A stretch of 64,000 nucleotides of DNA. Origin: Kitasatospora cineracea. Its GTDB lineage: Bacteria; Actinomycetota; Actinomycetes; Streptomycetales; Streptomycetaceae. The stretch lies in contig NZ_RJVJ01000004.1 in NCBI RefSeq assembly GCF_003751605.1, forward strand, positions 1-64,000, given 5' to 3'. Position 1 is the stretch's first letter. Every line of letters starts with the position of its first letter. Under the pieces are notes generated by a model, which was not told the DNA's origin, did no database searches, and saw only the letters and a list, made by a program, of their open reading frames with translations. The translations under genes and the position numbers were made by a program. This document shows positions 39,893-47,366 of the stretch, piece by piece.

Positions 39893-41700
39893 CCCCGGCA
39901 GGCACCGCCGCGACCCCCGCCCGCAACGCCCCCGGCCCCGGCCCCGCCGCGGACGCCACCGGGCCGGACTCCCCCGTACCGGACGCCCCCGACCAGGTGC
40001 CGGTGCACGCCGAACCGGAGCGGGCCGCCCGGCTGGAGGCCGCCCTCGGCGATCCCTTCGACCCGGGCAACCCGCACGGGCACCCGGCGCTGCTGCGGGC
40101 CGACCTGGCCCGGCAGGCGCCCGAGGCCACCGAGGAGCTGCTGACCGCGGCCGGGCTGTCCGCCGAGTTCGTGCCGCACGGACTCGGCGGCCGGCTCACC
40201 GGGCTGGAGGAGCTCGCCCGGGTGCTGCGCCCGGTGTTCCGGCGCGACCTCGCGCTCGGCTACGGCTTCGGCATCACCTCGCTGTTCGCCGCCTCCGCGG
40301 TGTGGACCGGCGGCGACCGGCGGCAGCAGCGCGAACTGGCCGGCGTCCTGCTCGGCGGCGGCCGGGCCGCGATCGTGCACCGCGAACTCGCGCACGCCAA
40401 CGCCGTCCTGCGCGACGAGGTCTCCGCCCGCCCCCGCCCCGACGGCGGCTGGCTGCTCAGCGGCCGCAAGGACGTGGTGCTCAACGCCCACCGGGCGGAC
40501 GCCTTCGTGCTGTACGGGCGCACCTCCGAGGGGTACGGCTCGCGCAGCCACTCGGTGTTCCTGCTCGGCCCCGGGCAGCCGGGCTCCGGCGAGGTGCGCC
40601 GGCTGGGCCGGGTGGAGATGCCCGGCATGCGCGGCGCGCACTTCTCCGGGCTGCAGCTGGCGGACGCCGCGCTGCCCGGGGGCGCGCTGGTCGGCGCGGT
40701 CGGCGACGGGGTGTCGCTGGCGCTGCGCAGCTTCCAGCTCAGCCACTGCCTGATCCCGGGCACCGTGCTCGCTGGGGTGGAGGGCGTCCTGCGGCTGGCC
40801 GTGCGGGCCGCCACCGAGGACCGGGCCGACGGGCAGCCGGTCCGCCGCTGGCACAGCGTGCTGGCCGGGGTCTTCGCCGACCTGCTGGCCTGCGACGCGA
40901 TGGCCGTCACCGGGATGCGGGCGATGAGCCTGCTGCCGGAGCAGTCGTACCTGCTGGGCGCCGCGGTCAAGTACACGATGCCGGGCCTGCTGCGCGAGGA
41001 CCTCGAGGAGCTGGCCACCGTGCTGGGCGGCCGCGGCTTCGACGGCGGCCCGCTGTACGGCAGCTTCCAGAAGCTGGTCCGGGACCTGCCGGTGGCCGGG
41101 CTCGGGCACGCCGGGACGGCCGTGTGCCAGGCGGTGCTGGTGCCGCAGCTGCCGGTGCTGGCCCGCACCGCGTGGTTCCGCACCGCCGAGCCGCCCGCCG
41201 ACCTGTTCCGGCCCGGCGCGCCGCTGCCGCCGCTGGACCACCGCCGCCTGGCCCACTCCGGGGCCGACGACCTGCTCACCGCGGTGCTGGTCGGCGCCGC
41301 CGGGCGGCTGCGGGCCCGCGGCGGGCGCGGGCCGCTGGAGAACGCGCTGGCCTCACTCGCGGACTCCTTCGTGGCCGAGCTGCACCGGCTGCGGGAGCGC
41401 TGCGCGGCGCTCGGCCCCAGCACCGCCTTCGAGCCGCAGGCCGTCACCCTGGTCGACCGCTACGCCCTGGTGCTGGCGGCCGCCGCGGTGCTCGGGGTGT
41501 GGGAGGGCCGGGCCGGGACCGGCGACTTCCTCGAGGACCCGGCCTGGGCGGTGGCCGCCCTGCACCGGATCGCGTGCCGGCTGGGCGCCCAGGTGCCCGA
41601 GCTGCCCGCGCAGGTCACCTCCGCGCTGCTGGGCGAGGTCCTGGAGCGGTACCGGACGGGGCGCAGCCTCGACCTCTACGGAACGGCGCTGGCGGGTTGA
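39889..41700 (+). CDS. Large acyl-CoA dehydrogenase/oxidase-like flavoenzyme
   Basis: The 603-residue protein starts at GTG 39889, overlapping the aromatase stop. After a Pro/Ala-rich 40-residue leader, it shows acyl-CoA dehydrogenase features: GGRLTGLEELARVLRPVFRR, YGFGITSLFAAS, GWLLSGRKDVVLNAHRADAF, VEMPGMRGAHFSGLQL and a C-terminal helical domain with LATVLGGRGFDGGPLYGSFQ, the family's RGF/GG region. An extra 150-residue C-terminal extension resembles longer acyl-CoA oxidases. It probably introduces an alpha,beta double bond into an acyl-thioester. With the phosphopantetheinyl transferase and condensation domain next to it, a carrier-bound acyl substrate is likely. The catalytic base is not identified. 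Confidence 0.8.
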   Translation: MTPAGTAATPARNAPGPGPAADATGPDSPVPDAPDQVPVHAEPERAARLEAALGDPFDPGNPHGHPALLRADLARQAPEATEELLTAAGLSAEFVPHGLGGRLTGLEELARVLRPVFRRDLALGYGFGITSLFAASAVWTGGDRRQQRELAGVLLGGGRAAIVHRELAHANAVLRDEVSARPRPDGGWLLSGRKDVVLNAHRADAFVLYGRTSEGYGSRSHSVFLLGPGQPGSGEVRRLGRVEMPGMRGAHFSGLQLADAALPGGALVGAVGDGVSLALRSFQLSHCLIPGTVLAGVEGVLRLAVRAATEDRADGQPVRRWHSVLAGVFADLLACDAMAVTGMRAMSLLPEQSYLLGAAVKYTMPGLLREDLEELATVLGGRGFDGGPLYGSFQKLVRDLPVAGLGHAGTAVCQAVLVPQLPVLARTAWFRTAEPPADLFRPGAPLPPLDHRRLAHSGADDLLTAVLVGAAGRLRARGGRGPLENALASLADSFVAELHRLRERCAALGPSTAFEPQAVTLVDRYALVLAAAAVLGVWEGRAGTGDFLEDPAWAVAALHRIACRLGAQVPELPAQVTSALLGEVLERYRTGRSLDLYGTALAG

Positions 41701-41735
41701 GGGACGGGGCACGGCACGAGAGCAGGGAGACGACG

Positions 41736-42548
41736 ATGAACCGGGTGGTATGCGCGGCACCCCTCCACGTGCCGCGGCCGGACGGGCCGTGGGAGGGCGT
41801 CCGGGAGAACCTGGCGGACCTCGGCAACGCGGTGGTCCACACGACCTGGAGCGAGTGGCTGCCGACCGTCCTGACCAGCCCGCGGCTGCACGAGCTGCTC
41901 GGGGAGGCGGACTGGGCCCGCTACCGGCGCACCCCGGACCCGGCGGTCCGGTACCGCTTCGCGGCGGCCCGGCTGCTGATCAAGTTCACGGCCGGGGCGG
42001 CGCTCGGCGTCCCGCCCGAGCACCTCGACCTGGCCTACCAGCTCAAGGGGCGGCCCTACCTGCGCGGCTTCGACCAGATCGAGCTGAGCCTGTCGCACAC
42101 CGGCGACCTGATGGCGGTCGGGCTGAGCCGGATCGGCCGGATCGGGGTGGACGTCGAGCCCGCCGAGCGGACGGTGCGGCTGGACCTGCTGCGCAAGCAG
42201 ATCCTGACGCCCGCGGAGGCCGAGGAGATCGCCGGGATGCCGGAGGAGGAGCGGGTGCCGCACGCGCTGCGGCTGTGGACGCTCAAGGAGGCCTACAGCA
42301 AGGCCATCGGGCAGGGGCTGCGGCTGGCCTTCAAGGAGTTCGGCTTCGGCCCGGACCTCTCGCTGCGGGCCCCGGACGGCAGCACCGCCCCGGTGGCCGG
42401 GTGGGGCTTCGTCACCCACTCGGTGATGGGCCGGTACCTGCTGAGCATCGCCTGCCACGACACGGGGCTGTCCACCACGGACGACACCTCCGCCGGGTCG
42501 ATGCTCGACCGCGGGTTCCTGTCCGCGATGCACCAGGGAGGGCACTGA
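41736..42548 (+). CDS. Sfp-type 4'-phosphopantetheinyl transferase
   Basis: The 270-residue protein has the Sfp/Gsp motifs: LSLSHTGDLMAVGLS, GVDVEPAERTV (magnesium-binding Asp and Glu) and LWTLKEAYSKAIGQGL (W-KEA-K). These enzymes attach the phosphopantetheine arm to carrier proteins. AGCAGGGAGACGACG precedes ATG 41736. Its presence in the operon fits activation of the ACP encoded at 52698 or of another carrier outside the window. It is located between the acyl-CoA dehydrogenase and a stand-alone condensation domain. Confidence 0.93.
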   Translation: MNRVVCAAPLHVPRPDGPWEGVRENLADLGNAVVHTTWSEWLPTVLTSPRLHELLGEADWARYRRTPDPAVRYRFAAARLLIKFTAGAALGVPPEHLDLAYQLKGRPYLRGFDQIELSLSHTGDLMAVGLSRIGRIGVDVEPAERTVRLDLLRKQILTPAEAEEIAGMPEEERVPHALRLWTLKEAYSKAIGQGLRLAFKEFGFGPDLSLRAPDGSTAPVAGWGFVTHSVMGRYLLSIACHDTGLSTTDDTSAGSMLDRGFLSAMHQGGH

Positions 42549-42569
42549 CCGCGCCGCGGCAGCCGGGCC

Positions 42570-42630
42570 CCAGCGTTCCTCCAGCGCGGCCCCAGCCGTG
42601 TCAGCGCCGCGTCAGCGGCGCGACAGCGCC
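42570..42630. promoter_or_regulatory. Double SARP box: two sets of three repeats, 11-bp period
   Basis: CCAGC recurs at 42570, 42581 and 42592. GTCAGC, GTCAGC and GACAGC recur at 42600, 42611 and 42622. Both series have an 11-base period. They fill the gap between the transferase stop and the condensation-domain gene, about 105 bases before its ATG. Confidence 0.75.
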
Positions 42631-42735
42631 TTCCTGCACGGTGGGCCCGGGAGCAGTGCGCCTCGCGCGTACGGCTGCCCGGGCCCGCGGCGCATCCGGG
42701 CCCGTCCCCGGCGCCCGGACCCGAAGGAGGCGGAC

Positions 42736-44190
42736 ATGGTGCGGCGCACCCCCGCCCGTCCTGCCGGGTCCTGGCTCCCGCTGACCTGGCAGCAGCACGA
42801 CGTCGTGCTCGACTCGCTGGACCACCGGGGCACCGGCCGGCACGTCGAGCAGCTCTCCTGGCGCTGGCGCGGCCCGCTGGACGCCGAGCGGTTCGCCGCG
42901 GCCTGGCAGTCCGTCACCGACCGGGAGACGGTGCTGCGGGCCTCCTTCGGCTGGGACCCGGAGCCCCGGGTCGTGCTGCACGAGCGGGCCGCCGCCGAGG
43001 TGGTGCACCACCGGGCCGGCAGCGTGCGGTGGGAGGAGCTGATCGAGCGCGACCGGCTGCGCGGCTTCGACCTGCGCCGCCCCGGGCCGCTGCGGATCAC
43101 CCTGCTCGACGAGGCGCCGGCCGACACCCGGGTGCTGCTCACCTTCCACCACGCGCTGCTCGACGCCTGGAGCGTGTCGGTGCTGCTGGACGAGTTCTTC
43201 CGGGCCTACCTGGCCGGCGGCGAGCTGCCCGGCGGCGAGCGCCGTCCCGACATCCGCGACCTGGCCCGCTGGCTGGACCGCCAGGACCCCTCCCCCGCCC
43301 GGGACTTCTGGACCGGCGCGGTGCCCGCCGGGGCGCCCGCCGTGCTGCCCGCCACCCCCGGCCCGGCCACCGCGGAGAGCGGCTGCGGGCGCGTCGAGGC
43401 GCGGCTGAGCGCGGCCGAGGCCGACCGGCTGCACCGCTGGGCGGCCCGGCGGGCGGTGCCCGAGTCCAGCGCGCTGCAGGCGGTGTGGGCGCTGCTGCTG
43501 TACCGGGCCTCGCGGGCCCGCGGGCCGGCCCAGGTGGGGTTCGGCGTCACCGTGTCGGGCCGGGGCATCGCGCTGGAGTCGGTGGAGCGGTTGCCCGGGC
43601 CGCTGCGCAACTGCCTGCCGATGTCCGTCCAGGTCGACCCGGCGCACCGGCTGGGCCGGCTGCTGGCGGAGCTGCGCGACCGGGCCCTGGACATGGCCGC
43701 GTACGAGTGGGTGCCGGTCGGGCAGATCCACGAGTGGACCGGGCGCGCGCCGGGCGGCGGGCGGCTGCTGGAGAGCCTGGTGGCGGTCGAGGGCGTGCCG
43801 CACCGGCCGGAGGAGCTGCGGGCCGAGCTGGCCGCCGACGGCGTCGAGGTCACCGAGCCGCGGGCGAGCGGCGCGCACACCGCCTTCCCGGTGGCGCTGC
43901 TGGCGCACCGCGACCCGGACGGCTCGCTGGCGCTGACCGCCGTCCACGACCGGGCCCGGATCTCGGCGGCCGACGCGGGCCGGCTGGTCGGCCACTGCCT
44001 GCGGCTGCTGCGCGGGCTGTCCGGCGCCGACGAGACGACGACCGTCGCCGATCTGCTGGCCCGGCTCGCCGGGGACCCGCCGCCGCGGATCGCCGAGCGG
44101 CGGGGCGGGGCGGCCGAGCACGCGGCCCGCTCCCGGCTGCACTCGATCGGGGAGCGAGCCGACGTCGAGCGGATCACGAGCGGATCTTGA
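42736..44190 (+). CDS. Stand-alone NRPS-type condensation domain protein
   Basis: The 484-residue protein is a single condensation domain without adenylation or carrier domains. The catalytic motif is TFHHALLDAWS (HHxxxD, residues about 138-143). It also has LTWQQHDVVLDSL at the start, VTDRETVLRASF, and GVTVSGRGIALESVERLPG matching the late C-domain motif VSGR. Such enzymes form amides or esters between an acyl-thioester and a free or carrier-bound nucleophile. GAAGGAGGCGGAC precedes ATG 42736, behind a double SARP box. The acceptor is unknown; an amine or hydroxyl on the aromatic polyketide is a plausible target. A short peptide gene follows 37 bases on. Confidence 0.9.
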   Translation: MVRRTPARPAGSWLPLTWQQHDVVLDSLDHRGTGRHVEQLSWRWRGPLDAERFAAAWQSVTDRETVLRASFGWDPEPRVVLHERAAAEVVHHRAGSVRWEELIERDRLRGFDLRRPGPLRITLLDEAPADTRVLLTFHHALLDAWSVSVLLDEFFRAYLAGGELPGGERRPDIRDLARWLDRQDPSPARDFWTGAVPAGAPAVLPATPGPATAESGCGRVEARLSAAEADRLHRWAARRAVPESSALQAVWALLLYRASRARGPAQVGFGVTVSGRGIALESVERLPGPLRNCLPMSVQVDPAHRLGRLLAELRDRALDMAAYEWVPVGQIHEWTGRAPGGGRLLESLVAVEGVPHRPEELRAELAADGVEVTEPRASGAHTAFPVALLAHRDPDGSLALTAVHDRARISAADAGRLVGHCLRLLRGLSGADETTTVADLLARLAGDPPPRIAERRGGAAEHAARSRLHSIGERADVERITSGS

Positions 44191-44227
44191 CACCTTCGGT
44201 TCGGGACGACCGGAAGGAGTTTCACCC

Positions 44228-44371
44228 GTGAGTGACGTCAGGGAAGATTTCCGCGAGATCGAGATGGCCGTGTTCGGAATGGTCCCGGTGCTGATCACCC
44301 CGCCGCGGCGGCTGTCCGGGGTGGACGAGGACGAGGACGAACTCGCCACCATCCTGCGGGGGATCGACTAG
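44228..44371 (+). CDS. 47-residue acidic peptide downstream of the condensation domain
   Basis: GTG 44228 is preceded by GGAAGGAG at good spacing and opens a 47-codon frame. The product begins MSDVREDFREIEMAVFGM, has a hydrophobic, Pro-containing centre (VPVLITPPRR) and ends with a run of alternating Asp/Glu (VDEDEDELATILRGID). No family is recognised and no phosphopantetheine serine context (DSL) is present, so it is not an ACP. Gene spacing suggests cotranscription with the condensation-domain gene. It could be a partner, an acceptor peptide or a precursor peptide; nothing further can be read. Confidence 0.55.
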   Translation: MSDVREDFREIEMAVFGMVPVLITPPRRLSGVDEDEDELATILRGID

Positions 44372-44374
44372 CCC

Positions 44375-44575
44375 GTGTCGTACGCGACCTTGCAGGCCGA
44401 GACCTTCCCGGGTCCGTCCGGCCGCCGCCCCCTGCCGGATTCCCGCACCTGCGCCGAACCGCGCCCGCTGCTCCGGCTGGTCCGGTCGGCGCGCGCCGCG
44501 GGCCGGCTGCGGGCCGCCCGGGTGCGCCGGGCCGCGTGGTGCGCGGTCCGCGGCACCCGGGCCCCTTCCCAGTGA
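44375..44575 (+). CDS. Possible small basic protein
   Basis: A 66-codon frame starts at GTG four bases after the previous stop: MSYATLQAETFPGPSGRR followed by an Arg/Ala-rich second half. GGGGGAT lies 11 bases upstream, a weak ribosome binding site. Arg/Ala-rich composition is common in spurious high-GC frames, so this is weakly supported. Confidence 0.25.
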   Translation: MSYATLQAETFPGPSGRRPLPDSRTCAEPRPLLRLVRSARAAGRLRAARVRRAAWCAVRGTRAPSQ

Positions 44576-44607
44576 TCCTCCAGCGGCGCTCGAGCATCTC
44601 TGGGCAC
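44568..44607. promoter_or_regulatory. SARP box before the exporter operon
   Basis: TCCAGCG at 44579 and TCGAGCA at 44590 are 11 bases apart, with weaker copies at 44568 (CCCAGTG) and 44601 (TGGGCAC) in the same phase. It lies about 110 bases before the exporter start. Confidence 0.6.
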
Positions 44608-44715
44608 GCTGCCGTGTGAGGGCCCGGTTGCGGACAGTCATGCCTGCCGTGCGATCTGTCATCAGGTCCACCAGCGGCCCGACATTCGATCCACCACCAG
44701 TTGAGGAGCTCTTCA

Positions 44716-46236
44716 ATGGCTGCCACGGACTCAACCGCGGGCCGGTCAGGACCCGGGGCGGGCTTCAGCCCCGGCGCCATCCTGGCGTTCGTCTGCATGG
44801 GTCAGTTCATGGTCTTCACCGACGTGTCGATCGTGAACCTCGCACTTCCGTCCATCCAGGCCGGTCTCGGCATGTCGGACGTCAGCCTGAACTACATCGT
44901 CACCGCCTACGCGACCGTGCTGGGCGGCTTCCTGCTGCTCGGCGGCCGGCTCTCCGACCGGTACGGGCGCCGCCGGGTCCTGCAGATCGGCTTCACGGTC
45001 TTCGCCCTGGCGTCGCTCACCTCGGGCCTCGCCGACAGCGGCACCACCCTGATCGTGTCCCGCGCCTTCCAGGGCGGCGGCGCCGCGATGATCACCCCGG
45101 CCGCGCTGGCCATCCTGACCAACACCTTCCCCGAGGGCCCGGAGCGCAACAAGGCGCTGGGCCTGTGGGGTTCGCTGTCCGGCATCGCCTCGATCCTCGG
45201 CGTGATCGTCGGCGGCGTCTTCTCCGACACCATCGGCTGGTCCTGGATCTTCTGGATCAACGTGCCGATCGGCCTGGGCGCGGCCCTGCTGGCCGTGAAG
45301 GTGCTGCCCGAGTCCCGGGCCGAGGAGCGCGGCCGCTTCGACACCTGGGGCGCGGCCACCCTCACCGGCGCGCTGCTGCTGCTGATCTTCACCCTCGGCG
45401 AATCCACCCACGTCGGCTGGGGCTCCGCCCGCACCATCGGCTCGCTGGTCGGCGTGGCCGTCCTGCTGGCGCTGTTCCTGACCATCGAGTCCAAGGTCTC
45501 CTCGCCGATGATGCCGCTGCGCATCTTCCGCCTGAAGACCATGCGCACCGCCAACCTCTCCGCCGTGCTGACCTTCGGCACCTTCAGCGCGCTGTTCTTC
45601 TTCGCCAGCCTGTTCATGCAGAACGTGTACGGGTACTCGCCGCTGAAGGCCGGCTTCGCCTACGTGCCGCTGGCGGTCTCGGTCGCGGTCGGCGCCGGCA
45701 TCGCCTCCGGCATGATCGCCAAGGTGGCGGCCAAGCCGCTGGTGATGGTCGGCCTGACCGTCACCGTCGCGGGCCTGCTGCTGATGTGGAACGCCCCGGC
45801 CGGCGGCAGCTACCCGACCAGCCTGCTGCCCGCGTTCATCCTGCTCGGCCTGGGCTGCGGCATCGTGTTCGTCACCCTGCAGGTCGCCGCGTTCGTGGGC
45901 GTCTCCGACGAGGAGGCGGGCCTGGGCGCCGGCCTGATCAACACCAGCCAGGAGGCGGGCGGCGCGCTCGGCCTCGCGGTCATCGCCACCATCGCCTACA
46001 GCGGCTTCGCCACAAAGCTCGCCGACGCCGGCGGCAAGGCCGACCTGGTCGCCCGGGCGCACGCCTCCGCCAACCACACCGCGTTCCTGTCGGCCGCGGC
46101 GCTGGGCGTGCTCGCCCTGCTGGTGGTCGCCTTCCTGATGCCGAAGGGCGCGCAGTCGATGAGCTCCGTCGCGCAGTCCGGCAACACCGCCGGGGCGGAG
46201 GACGCCGACCTGGCGGCCACCGCGGCCGGGAAGTAG
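44716..46236 (+). CDS. MFS exporter, DHA2 (14-TMS) family, copy 2
   Basis: The 506-residue protein has the DHA2 pattern: FMVFTDVSIVNLALPSIQ in TM1, LLLGGRLSDRYGRRRVLQ as A-motif and SWIFWINVPIGLGAALLAV as the C-motif region. There are about 14 hydrophobic segments and an acidic, Ala-rich C-terminal tail. TTGAGGAGCTC precedes ATG 44716. It probably expels the finished aromatic polyketide and gives self-resistance. A SARP box upstream ties it to production. The PPOX gene follows four bases after its stop. Confidence 0.9.
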   Translation: MAATDSTAGRSGPGAGFSPGAILAFVCMGQFMVFTDVSIVNLALPSIQAGLGMSDVSLNYIVTAYATVLGGFLLLGGRLSDRYGRRRVLQIGFTVFALASLTSGLADSGTTLIVSRAFQGGGAAMITPAALAILTNTFPEGPERNKALGLWGSLSGIASILGVIVGGVFSDTIGWSWIFWINVPIGLGAALLAVKVLPESRAEERGRFDTWGAATLTGALLLLIFTLGESTHVGWGSARTIGSLVGVAVLLALFLTIESKVSSPMMPLRIFRLKTMRTANLSAVLTFGTFSALFFFASLFMQNVYGYSPLKAGFAYVPLAVSVAVGAGIASGMIAKVAAKPLVMVGLTVTVAGLLLMWNAPAGGSYPTSLLPAFILLGLGCGIVFVTLQVAAFVGVSDEEAGLGAGLINTSQEAGGALGLAVIATIAYSGFATKLADAGGKADLVARAHASANHTAFLSAAALGVLALLVVAFLMPKGAQSMSSVAQSGNTAGAEDADLAATAAGK

Positions 46237-46240
46237 CCCG

Positions 46241-46663
46241 GTGGCGGTCCCGCAGCGGCGGCCCGGCACGCCGGTGGCGGTCACGGCCTCGGTCGAGGCG
46301 TTCCTCGCGAACCCCCGGCACGTGGGCGTGTTCACCACCGTGCGGCCGGACGGGACGCTGCACTCGGCGCCCGTCCGGTTCACCTGGGACGCGGCCGCCG
46401 GCCTCGCCCGGGTGATGACGGTGGCCTCCTCCCGCAAGGCCAGGAACCTGCTGGCCGCCCCCGGCAGCCGGGTGGTGCTCTGCCAGGTCGACGGCTTCGC
46501 CTGGGTCAGCCTGGAGGGCACCGCCACCGTGGTGACCGAGCCGGCCCGGGTCTCGGACGGGGCCCGGCGGTACGCCGAGCGGTACTGGTCGGCGCCGCCG
46601 TCCCCGCCCGACCGGGTGGTCGTCGAGATCGAGGTCGACCGGGTGCTGTCCCTCAACACCTGA
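46241..46663 (+). CDS. PPOX-class F420/FMN-binding oxidoreductase-like protein
   Basis: The 140-residue protein has the split-barrel fold of pyridoxamine-phosphate-oxidase-like proteins: FLANPRHVGVFTTVRPDGTLHSAPVRF, VASSRKARNLLAAPGSRVVL and WVSLEGTATVV. Actinobacterial members use F420 or FMN to reduce or oxidise small molecules. GTG 46241 follows the exporter stop by four bases, so it is cotranscribed. The substrate may be a quinone or enone intermediate, but this is inference from context. Confidence 0.82.
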   Translation: MAVPQRRPGTPVAVTASVEAFLANPRHVGVFTTVRPDGTLHSAPVRFTWDAAAGLARVMTVASSRKARNLLAAPGSRVVLCQVDGFAWVSLEGTATVVTEPARVSDGARRYAERYWSAPPSPPDRVVVEIEVDRVLSLNT

Positions 46664-46687
46664 CCTCGCGCACAGCACGCACAGCAC

Positions 46688-46730
46688 GCCGCGCGGCGGC
46701 GCCGGGGAGCACCCGGCGCCGCCGCGCGGC
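46688..46730. terminator. Bidirectional terminator between convergent genes
   Basis: Perfect 19-base arms (GCCGCGCGGCGGCGCCGGG) around a 5-base loop between the PPOX and SnoaL-like genes. Confidence 0.85.
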
Positions 46731-46746
46731 TTCGTGCTGCCCGGCC

Positions 46747-47199
46747 TCAGCCGCGGTCCTTCGGCGGCGGGCTGCCGTCCGTCCACAGCAGCCGGAAGGA
46801 CAGCCGCTCCAGCCGCCAGCCCGCCGGGGTGCGCCGGGCCTCGCCGTCGACGAAGGTGCCGGTGGTGAACAGCCCGGCCGGACCGTCCGGGCGCGGGTGG
46901 TGGACGTGGGTGGAGAGCAGGTTGGCCCGCAGCGCGGCCCGGTCGCCGTCGAGCACCACCAGGGCCGGGGAGCCCAGGTGCTGGGTGGCGGCGAAGGCCG
47001 ACAGCGACGCGGCGTGGAAGTCCGCCATGCCCTCGGCGCCCCGGTGCCGGCTCATCGGGGGGAAGGCGACCTCGGCGTCGGGGGTGAACAGCTGCGCGGC
47101 CCAGGCGTCGTCGAGCTTCTCGTCGTCCAGGGAGAGCAGGTAGCGGCTCAGGAGATCCGCCACCGCCGCCCGGTCGGTGGAAAGACCAGTGGAAGTCAT
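46747..47199 (-). CDS. SnoaL/NTF2-like protein
   Basis: The 150-residue protein has the cone-fold pattern of SnoaL_4/NTF2-like proteins. STDRAAVADLLSRYLLSLDDE starts the first helix, then DDAWAAQLFTPDAEVAFP and FTTGTFVDGEARRTPAGWRL, with the strand LERLSFRLLWTDG at the end. Members include polyketide cyclases and hydroxylases as well as uncharacterised proteins. ATG 47199 (MTSTGLST) is preferred over the extension to 47259. It is divergent from the angucycline core operon and may share its control region. Confidence 0.75.
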   Translation of the reverse strand: MTSTGLSTDRAAVADLLSRYLLSLDDEKLDDAWAAQLFTPDAEVAFPPMSRHRGAEGMADFHAASLSAFAATQHLGSPALVVLDGDRAALRANLLSTHVHHPRPDGPAGLFTTGTFVDGEARRTPAGWRLERLSFRLLWTDGSPPPKDRG

Positions 47200-47242
47200 G
47201 CCTGAGAATGCGCCCGTCCGCGGGTGTCCGGACAAGTCCTCC

Positions 47243-47307
47243 TGACAAAGATCTGACATTGCCGACGTTCTTCTGCAGTTGTTTGTAGAAGACCTGTACC
47301 GGCCGGT
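47243..47307. promoter_or_regulatory. Divergent control region of the angucycline core
   Basis: TGACAAA at 47243 and TGACATT at 47254 are 11 bases apart. A 12-bp palindrome, TACCGGCCGGTA, lies at about 47296-47307. Both are between the SnoaL-like gene and the hydroxylase that opens the core operon. They are candidates for SARP and receptor-type binding. Confidence 0.45.
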
Positions 47308-47366
47308 ATTTACCGTGCCGCCCGGGGCTTGGAAAACTGGCCGGACACCAGTGGGGAAGAGGACAG

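Noticed and set aside
44228-44371. Acyl carrier protein for PKS set 1
   Set aside because: At 47 residues it is too short and has no Ser in a DSL-type context.
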